Of a stretch of 44,975 nucleotides of DNA, positions 6,559-14,022 are shown one piece after another. Location of the stretch: positions 272,285-317,259 of the IMG/VR virus record IMGVR_UViG_3300032242_003291. One strand, written 5' to 3'. Position 1 is the stretch's first letter, and each line of letters begins with the position of its first letter. The notes under the pieces were generated by a model that saw only the letters and a list, made by a program, of their open reading frames with translations, was not told where the DNA came from and searched no databases. This DNA is from a virus. The translations under genes were made by a program, and so were the position numbers.

Positions 6559-8904
6559 TTAAAGTGAATCTAAAAATTGTAAATTATGCGAATATGAACA
6601 ACTTTTGATATATCTTGACATAAATTCTGTATTCAAATTACCATTTGAATCAATTGGTAGTTTTAATTTTAATTCAGCTAATCTAGTTTTACTTGCCCCT
6701 CTTCCATAATTAAATCTATAATTTTCTCTATTAATAAGTGTAACAATAAATAAAAGAATATATTGATTGTTTTCAAATTTTGGTTTCAATTTTTCAACGT
6801 GGTCACTAGCGGCAAAATTTAAATGTTGGTAATTACAAAATCCCAAAACAGAACTTTCAACAGTAATTACTTGTCCACTTTCTGTTTGGATGTCAGTGAA
6901 TCTTTCAACACCATTATTTGTTGCTTGTGTTGTAACATAGGGATATTCACCGCCATCAGCAAACTTAATAATATCAGGTGGCGTTGTTTTCGTTCCAGTT
7001 ATTTCAAAGATTTCAGGTAAATAAAAAGTTTTCCATTCAACTTGAGATAATTCAATTTGTTCCTCTTCTTGAGATTTCATATAAACTTCCTCAACAAGTC
7101 TATTTGAAAATAAAAATGTTGAATATCTATGTAACTCATCGACAAATGAATTTTTATTTAGAGTTGAATAGTCTGTTTCCAAATAATTTTCTGCGGACCA
7201 TTCAGATAAGGGTGTTATTGTTTTACAAACGGAAAACCCTGGTTCGTCTTGTCTGTTAATATAATCATTAACCCATTTTTGTTTTATTTTAGTCCACTTA
7301 CTATGAAAATCTACTCTACCTGAAGTTTTTCTCTTTACAAATCCATCGTCTTTATAATACCCAAAATAAACTTTTTTATCAAAATTGTGTGGTTTATGTG
7401 CTGTGAATATCATAATACAAGAAACTACACCGACGTTTGAATTATGAAATAGTTCATTGGGCATAGATAATACTGCCTCGAGTGTATGATTTTGTAGAAT
7501 TTTGTCTTTTACTGCCATAACTTTCTTGCTCACAGTCACCGCTGAGGACATCGGTAAAATCGCTATACAAGTACCGTTCACTTCCAAACAATCAAGATTT
7601 GTATATACAAATTCTAATTCTTCAGTGTCATTTTTTTTATCACCTTTATACGGTGGATTTAAAAATCCGACTGTTGGTTTTTTTTCTTTGATTGTAATAA
7701 TATTTTTTTCATCAAAACAACTTCCGCTTAATAAATTTTTTGTTTTCATATTATGTATCAAAAAATTTGAAATTAATAAAGAATATATGTGAGACGAATA
7801 TTCGACTCCTATTAAATTATTTTCTTTAATTTTTGAAATTAAAGATTCATCTCCTTTAGCATCTTCAATCATATACTTCATTGCAGAGATTAGAAATCCT
7901 CCTGTACCTGTGCAATTATCCAAAACGACACTATTTTTATTAACTTGAGCTAATTCTGAAAAAAATTCAGTAATGTGAGGTGGCGTCAACACAATACCTA
8001 ATCCTTTGTCTGAGTTAGAATATGATAAAAAAATGTTATATATCTCACCTAAAACGTCTCTAAATTTGTATGTGTCAATAAAATTTTTGATATTTAATTC
8101 AACATCAATTATTATATCTCTCAAAACATTTGGATTTGTAGTAAGTGCTGTATCAGTTTTAATAAAATCAAAATGGGTTTTCATTATTTCTAATTGGCGT
8201 TTACTCAAATCAACTTCTTTATCTAAGTATGAGTAAAAAGAAGTTATTAAATACTCCGCAAGTTGTGTAGGGTCAATAAGATTTCTATATGAATTTTGAA
8301 AATTTATATTTTCTAAAGCAACTAAAATAGCACTTAGGAGTAAACTACGATAATTTTCAGCTATTTTCGCACTATGAAGTTTTGTGTTTAAATTTTGAGC
8401 AAAAGTTCTCAATTTTTCATAATCTTGTAATATTACTTTTTCATTTTTAGTGTAAAAATTGGAGTATGATTCAATATCCAAAAGTTTATTACCTAAAACA
8501 TTTTCTATTTTATATGAATTACGCTCCTGAAAAAAGTGACTTACTTTATAGTTTGAAGGGGAATTTCCACTTATCGCAATAGATAAAACATCATAATGTT
8601 TTGATAAAAAATTGGAGTAGTGTTTAACACCGTCTACAGCATATTTGACTTCATCAACATTACCATTGTTTTCATGTAAGGAAATCTCACCCTTACATTC
8701 AGTAATAATCACTAAATCAGGGTGATTAAAAATTTGTATTATATGCTCAGGATATCCCGCACCTCCTTTCTTTGATTTAGACGCACCTTTTAATGCATTT
8801 TTGATTTTATTGTTATCAGATTGATGGGTTTCTATTTTTCCGATACCTTCTAATTGAGATTTGAAATGGTCTCTTGTAAATTCTTGAATAATTGTTTCGT
8901 TCAT
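6559..8904 (-). CDS. Single-chain restriction-modification enzyme (Type IIG-like: nuclease, N6-adenine methylase, specificity domain)
   Basis: This 781-residue protein joins three functions. The N-terminus has a PD-(D/E)XK-type nuclease core, HPDLVIITECK, with Asp63, Glu69 and Lys71 and an upstream Pro-Glu-His. The middle is an N6-adenine methyltransferase of the Type I HsdM/gamma class: a VLTPPHITEFF helix, the SAM-binding VLDNCTGTGGF (about 328-338) and catalytic NPPY (about 414). The C-terminus from about 620 resembles a Type I HsdS target-recognition domain (VEWKTFYLPEIFEITG ... GEYPYVTTQATNNG). This order is that of Type IIG enzymes, which both methylate and cleave. All key residues appear intact. 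The gene has its own control region and terminator, like a cargo gene. It may exclude competing phages or protect this genome. Confidence 0.85.
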   Translation of the reverse strand: MNETIIQEFTRDHFKSQLEGIGKIETHQSDNNKIKNALKGASKSKKGGAGYPEHIIQIFNHPDLVIITECKGEISLHENNGNVDEVKYAVDGVKHYSNFLSKHYDVLSIAISGNSPSNYKVSHFFQERNSYKIENVLGNKLLDIESYSNFYTKNEKVILQDYEKLRTFAQNLNTKLHSAKIAENYRSLLLSAILVALENINFQNSYRNLIDPTQLAEYLITSFYSYLDKEVDLSKRQLEIMKTHFDFIKTDTALTTNPNVLRDIIIDVELNIKNFIDTYKFRDVLGEIYNIFLSYSNSDKGLGIVLTPPHITEFFSELAQVNKNSVVLDNCTGTGGFLISAMKYMIEDAKGDESLISKIKENNLIGVEYSSHIYSLLISNFLIHNMKTKNLLSGSCFDEKNIITIKEKKPTVGFLNPPYKGDKKNDTEELEFVYTNLDCLEVNGTCIAILPMSSAVTVSKKVMAVKDKILQNHTLEAVLSMPNELFHNSNVGVVSCIMIFTAHKPHNFDKKVYFGYYKDDGFVKRKTSGRVDFHSKWTKIKQKWVNDYINRQDEPGFSVCKTITPLSEWSAENYLETDYSTLNKNSFVDELHRYSTFLFSNRLVEEVYMKSQEEEQIELSQVEWKTFYLPEIFEITGTKTTPPDIIKFADGGEYPYVTTQATNNGVERFTDIQTESGQVITVESSVLGFCNYQHLNFAASDHVEKLKPKFENNQYILLFIVTLINRENYRFNYGRGASKTRLAELKLKLPIDSNGNLNTEFMSRYIKSCSYSHNLQFLDSL

Positions 8905-8926
8905 AATGTTTTTTTATAAATATAAT

Positions 8927-8970
8927 AATATTGTACAAAAGTTCAAATACTAAATATGGAAATATTGTAC
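8927..8970. repeat. Direct repeat AATATTGTAC x2 upstream of R-M gene
   Basis: Two exact copies of AATATTGTAC (8927-8936 and 8961-8970) start 34 bp apart, close to three helical turns, in the 104-nt region just upstream of the R-M start codon. Each copy contains AATATT and GTAC, both palindromic. Such spacing is typical of operator pairs bound on one DNA face, so autoregulation of the R-M gene is plausible but unproven. Confidence 0.45.
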
Positions 8971-9008
8971 GATAATTTTTTAACTGAAGACATGTTGATA
9001 AATCTTTT

Positions 9009-9482
9009 TTACAAATATACTCTATTTTTTATACCCGAATATTGTTCGTACCACTTATTTTCTTTATCCATCCAAACATATGGATTGGTAGGGTCTACTT
9101 GCCATCTGTACTTTGAATAAAACTCAAAGTCTTTCTTCAATAAATTGGACTTATGTGAATCGTGAAACTTTTGATTACCCCACCACTCAGGATAAGTTAC
9201 CGATTCATCAATCACTTCCTTATTCATGGTATTTTTGAATCCACGTTTAACCCACTCGTCAATACTTACATTCAAGTACATCTTAAGTAATGGTACGTAT
9301 TGTCTCCACATAACAGAACACGGATGGTTTAACCAACCCTTGTAAGGAGTTCCATCTAACTTTGGTCTACCTGTTATAGCATTGATGATTTGGAATGTTT
9401 CAACTCTCTGTTTTCCCAAACGTTTATCATCAAGTACTCTCAGTGATTCTGTAATGTCTGAATAGGGTAAGAATGTTTGCAT
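9009..9482 (-). CDS. DNA glycosylase-like protein (pyrimidine-dimer glycosylase-related family)
   Basis: The 157-residue protein begins MQTFLPYSDITESLRVLDDKRLGKQRVE and continues with NHPCSVMW. This is the layout of a phage/bacterial family that I recall being annotated as pyrimidine-dimer DNA glycosylase/endonuclease V-related (the MSMEG_6728-type family). The conserved DDKRLGKQRVE helix and the NHP-x4-W motif are clear, and the C-terminal KENKWYEQYSG echoes the KWYKYYGK end of T4 DenV. It would excise UV photoproducts. It has its own promoter (9487-9518) and is preceded by the gp46 terminator. Family membership is fairly clear; the enzymatic activity is less certain. Confidence 0.65.
   Translation of the reverse strand: MQTFLPYSDITESLRVLDDKRLGKQRVETFQIINAITGRPKLDGTPYKGWLNHPCSVMWRQYVPLLKMYLNVSIDEWVKRGFKNTMNKEVIDESVTYPEWWGNQKFHDSHKSNLLKKDFEFYSKYRWQVDPTNPYVWMDKENKWYEQYSGIKNRVYL
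9012..9019 (-). promoter_or_regulatory. Possible -7 box TATATTTG for the R-M gene
   Basis: TATATTTG sits one base past the stop codon of the glycosylase-like gene, about 110 nt before the R-M start codon, reading toward it. No TTTG is seen 19-20 nt upstream, so support is partial. A 16-codon open frame (ATG about 8993) lies between this box and the R-M gene. Confidence 0.35.
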
Positions 9483-9486
9483 GGTG

Positions 9487-9518
9487 CAAATATATGATGT
9501 TTAATTTAAATGGCAAAA
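9487..9518 (-). promoter_or_regulatory. Bacteroidota-type promoter, TTTTG-N19-TATATTTG
   Basis: The -33 box TTTTG (9518-9514) and the -7 box TATATTTG (9494-9487) are separated by 19 nt, an excellent match to the Bacteroidota consensus. The -7 box ends only 4 nt before the ATG at 9482, so transcription would start at or next to the start codon, giving a leaderless message. Confidence 0.75.
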
Positions 9519-9521
9519 TAA

Positions 9522-9544
9522 AACCCCACTTCATGGGTGGGGTT
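9522..9544 (-). terminator. Rho-independent terminator after gp46 gene
   Basis: An 8-bp GC-rich stem (9522-9529 AACCCCAC with 9537-9544 GTGGGGTT) encloses a 7-nt loop. It lies 6 nt after the gp46 stop and is followed on the minus strand by TTATTTT. It closes the recombination operon just upstream of the next promoter. Confidence 0.75.
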
Positions 9545-9550
9545 AATTAA

Positions 9551-11929
9551 TTATTGTGAAACTTTACTTACGTTATCTGTCTTAGTAATATGAACTACGT
9601 TATCCGCCCAATTGGATATAAGTGGGTTATGACTGATTACAAATATCTTTTCAAAGTAATCCTTCAACTTCATAAAGAAGTCCCCAACCATCTCTAAATT
9701 ATCATTAGATACCTTACCCCACGTCTCATCGTAGACAGATATGTTTGGTTTTGGAAGTGAACATACCTTAGCGAGTACCGCTCTGATAGCCAAGGCTCCC
9801 ACCGTCTTCTCATATCCTGAACCTGCGGTCATAGGTTTTTCAATACCTGTTCCGTTGTCAATCATGATGAAGTCAACCTCATTCTTATCGTTAATACGAA
9901 TCTCCAAGTTGAAGAAACAAGAGTCCTGAAGTAATCTCTGAAGTTCAGAGTTAATCAATGGCATCATTGTCTTCATAATGATTTTAGATATTCCGTTCTT
10001 ACCGAAGACATCAACGTAGATTTTATAAATCTTCTCACGTTCAAACTCTTCAGCAATCTTAAGGATGATATCGTTATTCTTTTCAATACGACCTTCAAGG
10101 TTTTTGATTTGAGTTGCATTACTTGCTTGAATTCTTTCATACCCTCTCTTCTCACCAATCAATTCGTCAATACGAAGACCAGCTTTAACCAACTGAGCAT
10201 CCACCTCGTTGTTCTTCTTAATCTTATCTTGAACCTCTTGATATCTCTTAAGTTTATCTTTGGCTTGTTCCAACTTAAGGTCATTGGATTCCAAAGATAT
10301 CTCGTACTTCTCCTTGATAAGTTTGTTTCTCTCATACTCATCGAAGTCCTTCTTAAGTTGAGTGAATGATTGTTCTTTCTTTTCAAGTTTGGATTGTTCC
10401 TTTTCAAGGTCCTTAACTTTTTTCTCCCAATCTTTCAACTCATCAATCTTTTTCATTGTAAGTGCCGCCTCCATCAATTTGATTCCGCAGTGCTCACACT
10501 GAATACCATCACCATACTTCTTGATAAGTTCTTTGATGTCATCAACTTGTTTCTGTGCAAGGATTAACTCACCAGAAACTCTTTTGATTTCACCCTTAAC
10601 CTCATCATGTTGGTCCTCGTGATAATATTCCTTTGGCTCAACAATCTTAACCTCTTTAATTTGACCTTTAATCTTCTCACTACCTTCTTCATAACCTGTG
10701 ATGTCTGATTGAAGTTTGATTGGGTTAAGAACAATTAACTCTTGGTCCAAGTCGGTATGCTTTGAGTTTAATAACCCATCCTTGTACTCCTGACCCTTCT
10801 GAAGTCTTTTGTTAACATCCTCAATCTTTGTTTCAGATGAATCAATCTCGTCCTGAAGTCTTTCAATCTCTTCCTTGTTGTTCACATTGTCTTGTTTCAA
10901 TGACTCTGTGTTGTATATGTTGGACATCATACCCTTTGAGAACTCAGCAAAGATTTCTTTGCCAGTCTCTTCCTTCTTCTTCAAGAACTCAAGACCCAAG
11001 AATCTACTTAACACCTGACCACGAGCTGTTGGTTTTGCCTCCAACAGGTCCTCAAGGTTTGATGCTGTCGTCACAATCGTCATTAGGAAGTCATCCATGT
11101 CCCCAATTGATGTCTTGATGAAGTTCTCAGTCTCACGTCTTTGCTCCCCTGTAAAGTTCTGTAATTGACCGTCAGCTAACTTCTTAAAGAAGTCCAAGTC
11201 AGTCTTAACATTCCATTCACCAGCTTTGGATTTCTTTCTCTCAATTTTACGAGCAATGATATACTCCTCACCATCAATGATGATATCACCTTTAACCGAT
11301 ACCACATTCTTATCTGTGAATCTGTTAAAAATTTCTTCAGCTTTCTGTGTCTTTGTTGTCGTGTTAAAGAACAAGAATAATAACAAGTCCACAGTTAATA
11401 CCGTCTTACCTCCAAAGTTTGGTGGGTCTGACTCAACTACAGTGATACCATTACACTTGTCAAAATCAATCACTTGGTCCTCACCATAAGATAAGAAGTT
11501 ACTGAACTCAATCTTCTTGATGTACCATCTTTTGAATGGTGTCACCTCAACCTCGTTCTCCATCATTCTGTTCTCAACCGCAAGGTCAATGTTCATTACT
11601 TGGTCGTAATACTGGTCTTGTTGTTTAGACTCAAGAAGTGATTTGATAAGTTCCTTCTGATAATTCTTATCCATGATGTTAACCGCAACATCAATCGTCT
11701 GTTGTGTATCATCAACGGTCTTTGCCTTAGTAATAACATTAATGTTGTTAGACACATACTTCTTCATGAAGTACTGTTTAACAGACTTGATTCTCTCTTG
11801 TGTAAAGTTCTCAGGAGTGTCCTCCCAAATTACTTGGATATAAGGATTCTCCAACGTAGTTATGTCTAACTTTGTTGCCATATTGGTGTAATTAAATTCT
11901 GGTATCGGATTGAATAAATCCCATTTCAT
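9551..11929 (-). CDS. gp46: Recombination exonuclease subunit gp46 (SbcC/Rad50-like) with N-terminal extension
   Basis: This 792-residue SMC-like ATPase partners gp47 in DNA end resection and recombination-dependent replication. From about residue 137 it has the Rad50 N-terminus (IKKIEFSNFLSYGEDQVIDF). A diverged Walker A (PPNFGGKTVL, about 170) follows, then long coiled coils around a zinc-hook QCEHCG (about 478). The C-terminal ABC half has the signature TAGSGYEKTVGALAIRAVLA, Walker B-type ISVYDETW and an FVISHN switch. T4 gp46 is about 560 residues. The first 140 or so residues here (WDLFNPIPEFNYTNMATKLD ... VEVTPFKRWY) are extra and may be the capping domain missing from the short gp47 nearby. 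It starts one base into the upstream stop and ends at a terminator. Confidence 0.88.
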   Translation of the reverse strand: MKWDLFNPIPEFNYTNMATKLDITTLENPYIQVIWEDTPENFTQERIKSVKQYFMKKYVSNNINVITKAKTVDDTQQTIDVAVNIMDKNYQKELIKSLLESKQQDQYYDQVMNIDLAVENRMMENEVEVTPFKRWYIKKIEFSNFLSYGEDQVIDFDKCNGITVVESDPPNFGGKTVLTVDLLLFLFFNTTTKTQKAEEIFNRFTDKNVVSVKGDIIIDGEEYIIARKIERKKSKAGEWNVKTDLDFFKKLADGQLQNFTGEQRRETENFIKTSIGDMDDFLMTIVTTASNLEDLLEAKPTARGQVLSRFLGLEFLKKKEETGKEIFAEFSKGMMSNIYNTESLKQDNVNNKEEIERLQDEIDSSETKIEDVNKRLQKGQEYKDGLLNSKHTDLDQELIVLNPIKLQSDITGYEEGSEKIKGQIKEVKIVEPKEYYHEDQHDEVKGEIKRVSGELILAQKQVDDIKELIKKYGDGIQCEHCGIKLMEAALTMKKIDELKDWEKKVKDLEKEQSKLEKKEQSFTQLKKDFDEYERNKLIKEKYEISLESNDLKLEQAKDKLKRYQEVQDKIKKNNEVDAQLVKAGLRIDELIGEKRGYERIQASNATQIKNLEGRIEKNNDIILKIAEEFEREKIYKIYVDVFGKNGISKIIMKTMMPLINSELQRLLQDSCFFNLEIRINDKNEVDFIMIDNGTGIEKPMTAGSGYEKTVGALAIRAVLAKVCSLPKPNISVYDETWGKVSNDNLEMVGDFFMKLKDYFEKIFVISHNPLISNWADNVVHITKTDNVSKVSQ

Positions 11930-12117
11930 TATTGTCCTGTAGTAATTGTAGCTCCTGACTCAGCTTCATACTTCTTTTTTAATTCTTCGATTTGCGTTCT
12001 CATTGATTCATTCATCAACTTTTGCATGGCATTTTGTTGTGCCTTGATATGTTGATTTCTTGCTTCAATTTTTTTTCTGTGTTCTTTTGCTCCACCTCTA
12101 ACTTTAGCCTTTGCCAT
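11929..12117 (-). CDS. Small basic helical protein
   Basis: A 62-residue protein with a strongly basic N-terminus (MAKAKVRGGAKEHRKKIEAR) followed by a Gln/Met-rich helix (AQQNAMQKLMNESMRTQIEE). There are no cysteines or membrane segments. Its stop overlaps the gp46 start by one base, so it is translationally coupled to the recombination gene. A nucleic-acid-binding role is plausible from charge alone; no family is recognised. Confidence 0.65.
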   Translation of the reverse strand: MAKAKVRGGAKEHRKKIEARNQHIKAQQNAMQKLMNESMRTQIEELKKKYEAESGATITTGQ

Positions 12118-12122
12118 TGATA

Positions 12123-12479
12123 TTAATTTTGATTTTGTTGTGGTCTGTTTTGTTCAAACCATTCGATTATTGAGTTTATTGCCCAAACTGAGCCAGATGC
12201 CAACATTCCATCGAAAAACCACGATACGAATGGTGTAACATTTAATAATTCGTGTACAGGTGAATAAATTGAAATGGATAAAAACCATCCACAATGAAAC
12301 CCAAAACACATCATACATTTAATCATGTTGGATATAAAAATCCAGAACCCATTAAATGGTGTAAATTCATTGTCTGCCCATCGATTGATTGCGTTTCTTG
12401 GTCCATTAAAAATACTACCGTAAACTACAATATTACTTAACCCATAAGCAATAATCATCCATAATACTAATTGTGTCAT
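12123..12479 (-). CDS. Small multi-pass membrane protein with Cys motif
   Basis: The 118-residue protein has about three hydrophobic segments (about 3-22, 43-72 and 82-108). A Cys-containing stretch, MIKCMMCFGFHCGWF, recalls the C-x2-C-x4-G-x-W motif of DUF1360-type membrane proteins, though I am not certain of that link. Its start codon lies 11 nt after the preceding gene. A host-membrane role during infection is possible. It is odd to find it inside a recombination operon, but T4-like phages often place small membrane genes among replication genes. Confidence 0.6.
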   Translation of the reverse strand: MTQLVLWMIIAYGLSNIVVYGSIFNGPRNAINRWADNEFTPFNGFWIFISNMIKCMMCFGFHCGWFLSISIYSPVHELLNVTPFVSWFFDGMLASGSVWAINSIIEWFEQNRPQQNQN

Positions 12480-12490
12480 ATATTTTATTT

Positions 12491-13210
12491 TTATTTATAA
12501 AGTGTGTCGTTTAAGTTTGACCCTCTTAAAAAAGCCGCTTTTTTATCTTGTTGAAACTTTTGAATCTCTTCAATTGTTTTTTCATATTCTTTAAGTTGTC
12601 TATCTTTTTCAATATTGTCCTGTTTCAATTTTTGAACCGTATTTTGAAGAGCTTCAAGTTTGGGTTTCCAATTCCCATCAGACTCCTTTTCTATAATTAT
12701 CTCCTTAACCACTTCAACAGGAACCTCAACTATCTTCTCAACTTCCTTGATAACTTCAACTATCTTTTCAATAATAACCTCTCTGATTTCAGGTTCAGGT
12801 TTGTCGTAAATATTGTCATTATTTGAGACAAAAACTTCCTTAATCACCTCTTTAATAACCTCTCTATCAACGTATTCTATAACTTTTATTTCAGTGGGAG
12901 GGCTCGGGATTTCCTTAATGACCTCAATAATTCTGTCAACAGGAACCTCCACTCTTTTTTCAACTTCCACATACTCAATCTTCACAACCTCTTTCTCTTT
13001 CACCACAGGGACTTCAACATACTTGATAACCTCTTTGATTACCTCTTTTTCCTTTGTCTCAACCCCCGCATTTAAAAGACCATACCTTTCAATATTGAAT
13101 CCAGTTGTAAAGGAGTCCTTGACAACTGAACTAATTAGCAAATCATTAAGGTTACAATAGGACAAAAGGTCTTTATGTTCACTACTTGAAAGTTTTAATT
13201 TAATCTCCAT
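12491..13210 (-). CDS. Repetitive charged protein with EVIKEV/VEVPV repeats
   Basis: The N-terminal 45 residues form a small domain (MEIKLKLSSSEHKDLLSYCN ... FNIERYGLL). About 130 residues of imperfect repeats of Val/Ile, Glu and Lys follow (KEVIKEVIKYVEVPVVKEKE, VEKIVEVPVEVVKEI), then a coiled-coil C-terminus (LQNTVQKLKQDNIEKDRQLK). Alternating hydrophobic and charged residues with periodic Pro suggest an extended beta or rod-like structure. No family is recognised. Its ATG lies inside the end of the HNH endonuclease gene (11-nt overlap), so the endonuclease cassette abuts it exactly without disrupting it. Confidence 0.65.
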   Translation of the reverse strand: MEIKLKLSSSEHKDLLSYCNLNDLLISSVVKDSFTTGFNIERYGLLNAGVETKEKEVIKEVIKYVEVPVVKEKEVVKIEYVEVEKRVEVPVDRIIEVIKEIPSPPTEIKVIEYVDREVIKEVIKEVFVSNNDNIYDKPEPEIREVIIEKIVEVIKEVEKIVEVPVEVVKEIIIEKESDGNWKPKLEALQNTVQKLKQDNIEKDRQLKEYEKTIEEIQKFQQDKKAAFLRGSNLNDTLYK

Positions 13211-13829
13211 TAATTATTTTGTCTCGTTTTCTTATATTATCTAAAGCCCATAGTGGTTGTAAATTAGTATAATGACACAACCTTTTCAATTCTTCATCAT
13301 TTTTTGCCGATGATATTGGTATAATGTGGTCAATATGCCAACCAAATAATCCGTGATTTTCCCAAGTCATCCCCATCCAAAATTGTTTTTCAAGATATTC
13401 TTTTAATTGTAATGGAGAACATCCAATTAAATCAAAAGTTTTTTCCTTTTTTGACCTAAGAATTTTATTAATTTTAGACCTATACAACATTTTCAATTTT
13501 AATATAGGTTCATTTTTTTTCCTTTCAGACATTCTTTCATTTATAATATCTCTTTTATTTTTTACATAACTTTTCTTATATTCTTTAACTTTGTCTTGAT
13601 TATTTTCACCCCATAATTTAACTCGTTCTATCACATGACCCTTATTATGTTCGTAATAAATTTTTGATTTTTCTGAAATTTTACTTTTGTTTTTTAGGTA
13701 ATATTCCAATTTATATTCTTTATTACAAACTTTACATATTGGTTGTAATCCGTCATTTCTATTTTTATCTTTATTAAAGTCACAAATATTTTTAGATAAT
13801 TGGCATTTAAGACAAGTTTTTGTTTCCAT
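13200..13829 (-). CDS. HNH homing-type endonuclease with zinc finger
   Basis: A 209-residue protein. The N-terminal zinc ribbon has Cys6, Cys9, Cys32 and Cys35 (CLKCQ ... ICKVC). A basic helical linker (NKRDIINERMSERKKNEPIL) leads to the C-terminal HNH nuclease, WHIDHIIPISSA followed by TNLQPLWALDNIRKRD. Asp167/His168 and the downstream Asn are the metal/catalytic candidates. Free-standing HNH genes of this kind are common mobile genes in T4-like phages and copy themselves by cutting cognate genomes. It overlaps the ribbon-helix-helix gene upstream by 23 nt and the repeat protein gene downstream, and it sits between the gp47 and gp46 genes. Higher Lys/Asn content than its neighbours suggests recent transfer. 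Confidence 0.85.
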   Translation of the reverse strand: METKTCLKCQLSKNICDFNKDKNRNDGLQPICKVCNKEYKLEYYLKNKSKISEKSKIYYEHNKGHVIERVKLWGENNQDKVKEYKKSYVKNKRDIINERMSERKKNEPILKLKMLYRSKINKILRSKKEKTFDLIGCSPLQLKEYLEKQFWMGMTWENHGLFGWHIDHIIPISSAKNDEELKRLCHYTNLQPLWALDNIRKRDKIINGD

Positions 13830-13971
13830 TGTTCTTATAGTTTTTAAGTAACTGATTTACTAATGAAGATAAATTAATATGAATACTTCTATAATACGCC
13901 AATAATTCTGGGTCTAACGCAACCGATACTTTAGTTTTTTTCTCTTCTAATGTTTTTAATTTTCTCCCCAT
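13807..13971 (-). CDS. Small ribbon-helix-helix (MetJ/Arc-type) DNA-binding protein
   Basis: A 54-residue frame from ATG 13971 reads MGRKLKTLEEKKTKVSVALD, then PELLAYYRSIHINLSSLVNQ and a basic tail. A single beta strand (TKVSVALD) followed by two helices (PELLAYYRSI, LSSLVNQLLKNYK) is the ribbon-helix-helix layout of CopG/Arc repressors and antitoxins. Its end overlaps the start of the HNH gene by 23 nt, so the two are one operon. The promoter in front carries a perfect 10-bp inverted repeat across the -7 box (13979-14011). This strongly suggests autorepression that limits endonuclease expression. Confidence 0.75.
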   Translation of the reverse strand: MGRKLKTLEEKKTKVSVALDPELLAYYRSIHINLSSLVNQLLKNYKNNGNKNLS

Positions 13972-13978
13972 ATTAATA

Positions 13979-14016
13979 AATATTCACAAATATAATAAAA
14001 GTGTGAATATTAACAA
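13979..14016 (-). promoter_or_regulatory. Promoter with operator-like inverted repeat controlling RHH-HNH operon
   Basis: The -33 TTG (14016-14014) and the -7 TATATTTG (13994-13987) are 19 nt apart. A perfect inverted repeat, AATATTCACA (13979-13988) and TGTGAATATT (14002-14011) with a 13-nt centre, covers the -7 box. RHH proteins bind such paired half-sites as dimers of dimers, so binding here would block polymerase. The -7 box lies 15 nt from the RHH start codon. Confidence 0.7.
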
Positions 14017-14022
14017 TTTTTT

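Noticed and set aside
8957-9119. Plus-strand frame starting MEILYDNFLTEDML
   Set aside because: Mostly antisense to the glycosylase-like gene and overlapping the R-M control region; no supporting motif.
10828-11118. Plus-strand 96-codon frame inside the gp46 gene
   Set aside because: Shadow of the coiled-coil-coding region. It has no promoter or start context, and the gp46 frame is unambiguous.
13200-13971. Toxin-antitoxin pair
   Set aside because: RHH proteins often are antitoxins, but the partner is a clear HNH endonuclease with a zinc ribbon, so a regulated mobile endonuclease is the better reading.
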